Part shown: in pieces, positions 6,072-7,385 of the stretch
Numbering within the stretch: the stretch's first letter is position 1
Layout of the letters: the number at the start of each line of letters is the position of its first letter
NCBI GenBank assembly: GCA_030646655.1
Contig: JAUSLB010000099.1
Coordinates: forward strand, 1-7,385
Direction: 5' to 3'
Length of the DNA stretch: 7,385 nt
Origin: Deltaproteobacteria bacterium
GTDB taxonomy: Bacteria > Desulfobacterota > GWC2-55-46
The notes under the pieces: model-generated
What the model was told of the DNA's origin: nothing
Seen by the model: only the letters and a program-made list of their open reading frames with translations
The model's database searches: none
Translations under genes and position numbers: made by a program

Positions 6072-6084
6072 GGGGAAAATCCCC
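6072..6084 (+). other. Small hairpin between the hydrolase gene and coaBC
   Basis: GGGGA and TCCCC enclose a 3-base loop in the 32-base gap, three bases before the weak AGGA ribosome site of coaBC. It has no T-run and is too small to be a terminator. It might modulate coaBC translation or be chance. Confidence 0.3.
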
Positions 6085-6095
6085 GCAGGACTCAA

Positions 6096-7280
6096 GTGGT
6101 ATTAAAAGACAAAAAAATAGTCCTCGGCGTAACGGGCGCGATCTCGGCCTACAAGGCGCTTGAGCTCACGAGGCTCCTCGTAAAAGAGGAGGCGGCCGTC
6201 TGGCCGGTGATGACACGCTCGGCTAAAGAGTTCATAACCCCTTTAAGCTTATCGACGCTTGCAAGAGCAGGGGTCTCCTCCGAGCTCTTTGAGCTTACCG
6301 AAGGCTCTAAGATAAGCCACATAGAGCTTGCGCAATCGTCAGACCTTATAATAGTAGCCCCTGCCACAGCCAATATTATCGGCAAGATCGCCTCGGGCAT
6401 CTCGGACGATCTCCTTACTACCGTTATCTCAGCCGCTGCAGCGCCTGTATTGATAGCCCCCTCGATGAATTGCAGGATGTGGGAGAACCGTATAGTGCGG
6501 GAAAATGTCGAGAAGCTTAAAAAGCTCGGCTACCTCTTCGCCGGGCCTGATACAGGGGAGCTTGCGTGCGGCTACGATGGGAGGGGGAGGCTTGCGAATG
6601 TAGCGGAGATCCTCGATGCGGCGGAAGAGGCCCTGACAATAAAGGATTTAAAGGGCGAGAAGGTGCTCGTCACGGCAGGGCCTACGAGGGAGGCGATAGA
6701 CCCCGTAAGGTTCGTCTCTAACGCGTCCTCGGGCAGGATGGGCTACGCCCTTGCCAAGGCCGCGAAAAGGCGGGGCGCCGAGGTCGTGCTTGTAAGCGGC
6801 CCTTCTTATCTCCCGAAGCCTTCGGGCATAACATTCGTCCCCGTGACCGCAGCCGATGAGATGCGTGACGCCTGCGTGAGGTATTACCCCCAGTCAACCA
6901 TAGTGATCATGGCCGCGGCCATAGCGGACTACAGGCCAACGAAGAGCTACCCCACGAAAGTAAAGAAGGACGCGAAGACCCTGTCTATCGAGATGGAAAG
7001 GACAATCGATGTCCTGCAGTACATGGGGAGGAAAAAGAAGAACGGCCAGATACTCGTGGGCTTTGCCCTTGAGACGGAGAACCTCGAGGAGAACGCTAAG
7101 AAGAAGCTTAATGAGAAGAACCTCGACCTCGTTGTTGCCAATACCCCGCTGGGCCTCGACAGCCTTACCAATCAGGTGACGATAATAAATAAAGAGGGCG
7201 ATATAGAGGTGTTGCCGCTGCTCGGGAAGATTGATGTCGCCGACAGGATACTCGACAGGGTAGTCAGGATGAGGGATTAG
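6096..7280 (+). CDS. coaBC: Bifunctional phosphopantothenoylcysteine decarboxylase / phosphopantothenate-cysteine ligase
   Basis: This 394-residue enzyme carries out two successive steps of coenzyme A synthesis: CTP-dependent joining of cysteine to 4'-phosphopantothenate (CoaB) and FMN-dependent decarboxylation of the product (CoaC). The CoaC half (about 1-185) has the flavoprotein start VTGAISAYKA, catalytic His75 in SHIELAQ, APATANIIGKIASGISDDLLTT, the substrate-binding PSMNCRMWEN and Cys158 in ELACGYDGRGR. The CoaB half (about 188-394) has VTAGPTREAIDPVRFVSNASSGRMG (with Asn209), AAAIADYRP and the basic KVKK cluster at 288-291. His75 and Cys158 fall at the same numbers as in E. coli. The start is GTG at 6096, with AGGA (6087-6090) 5 bases upstream. 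It follows the hydrolase gene by 32 bases, probably in one transcript. Length and motifs are normal. Confidence 0.97.
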   Translation: MVLKDKKIVLGVTGAISAYKALELTRLLVKEEAAVWPVMTRSAKEFITPLSLSTLARAGVSSELFELTEGSKISHIELAQSSDLIIVAPATANIIGKIASGISDDLLTTVISAAAAPVLIAPSMNCRMWENRIVRENVEKLKKLGYLFAGPDTGELACGYDGRGRLANVAEILDAAEEALTIKDLKGEKVLVTAGPTREAIDPVRFVSNASSGRMGYALAKAAKRRGAEVVLVSGPSYLPKPSGITFVPVTAADEMRDACVRYYPQSTIVIMAAAIADYRPTKSYPTKVKKDAKTLSIEMERTIDVLQYMGRKKKNGQILVGFALETENLEENAKKKLNEKNLDLVVANTPLGLDSLTNQVTIINKEGDIEVLPLLGKIDVADRILDRVVRMRD

Positions 7281-7283
7281 CAG

Positions 7284-7385
7284 GCCGCTGAAAAAGTCCA
7301 TCTGCTTCGTTGGCATCAAAGCTCGTCACTGCGGCGTAGTGGCTAACTACGCCTCATTCCTCGCTTCTCGACGCCTCGCATCTGG
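7284..7385. repeat. Probable dispersed palindromic intergenic repeat, cut by the window end
   Basis: The non-coding stretch after coaBC centres on a perfect 8-bp hairpin (GGCGTAGT 7333-7340, ACTACGCC 7346-7353, loop GGCTA). Its flanks are imperfectly complementary over about 40 bases each way (CATCTGC near 7299 against GCATCTGG at the end). On the minus strand it reads towards a TTTTTCAGC end near 7288-7296. I recognise this general layout (AGGAATGAGGCGTA...TACGCC...GACTTTTTCAGC) from repeated intergenic elements in Deltaproteobacteria. It has no coding capacity, and its left boundary is only estimated. A termination role for coaBC is possible, but no clear T-run follows on the plus strand. 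Confidence 0.6.

Noticed and set aside
1..7385. CRISPR array, tRNA, rRNA, insertion sequence or phage genes
   Set aside because: No regularly spaced repeats, no cloverleaf-like sequence, and no transposase, integrase or phage-like product was seen in any frame.

Overview
The window carries an ordinary bacterial chromosome segment of high GC content. AGG (Arg) and ATA (Ile) codons are frequent throughout, and intergenic gaps are short. An RpoH-type sigma factor under a perfect CIRCE operator, a split F-type ATP synthase cluster, a nucleotidyltransferase/phosphomannomutase-like fusion protein and Deltaproteobacteria-style intergenic repeats together suggest a member of the former Deltaproteobacteria (Desulfobacterota and relatives) or Nitrospirota. 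This placement is an inference; no rRNA or taxonomic marker is present.

Layout. Positions 1-142 (+) are the 3' end of a small His-heptad protein resembling SmbP, followed by a strong intrinsic terminator (172-203). Positions 204-318 are non-coding and rich in inverted repeats, lying between two converging genes. Positions 319-1122 (-) encode an RpoH-like heat-shock sigma factor; its promoter is a consensus TTGACA-N17-TATAAT box (1163-1191) with a perfect CIRCE operator (1135-1161) just downstream. Upstream of that lies the terminator (1225-1264) of a minus-strand atpZ-atpI-atpB operon (1293-2575). Positions 2585-2920 are a divergent intergenic region with a promoter for each side and a perfect GC-rich palindrome (2762-2784).

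On the plus strand there follows a probable operon: an 838-residue sugar-nucleotide transferase/hexapeptide/mutase-like fusion (2921-5437), a metallo-beta-lactamase-fold hydrolase overlapping it by 16 bases (5422-6063), and coaBC for coenzyme A synthesis (6096-7280). The last ~100 bases (7281-7385) look like a dispersed palindromic repeat cut by the window edge.

The genes fall into three functional groups: heat-shock regulation (HrcA/CIRCE feeding RpoH), the membrane sector of ATP synthase (subunit a with its AtpI/AtpZ partners but no subunit c), and a metabolic operon for activated sugars, thioester or related hydrolysis, and coenzyme A. I see no mobile element genes, CRISPR array, tRNA or rRNA, and no clear new multi-gene system. 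The most noteworthy signals are the CIRCE-controlled sigma factor that appears to lack sigma region 3, and the mutase domain whose four signature loops are all degenerate.
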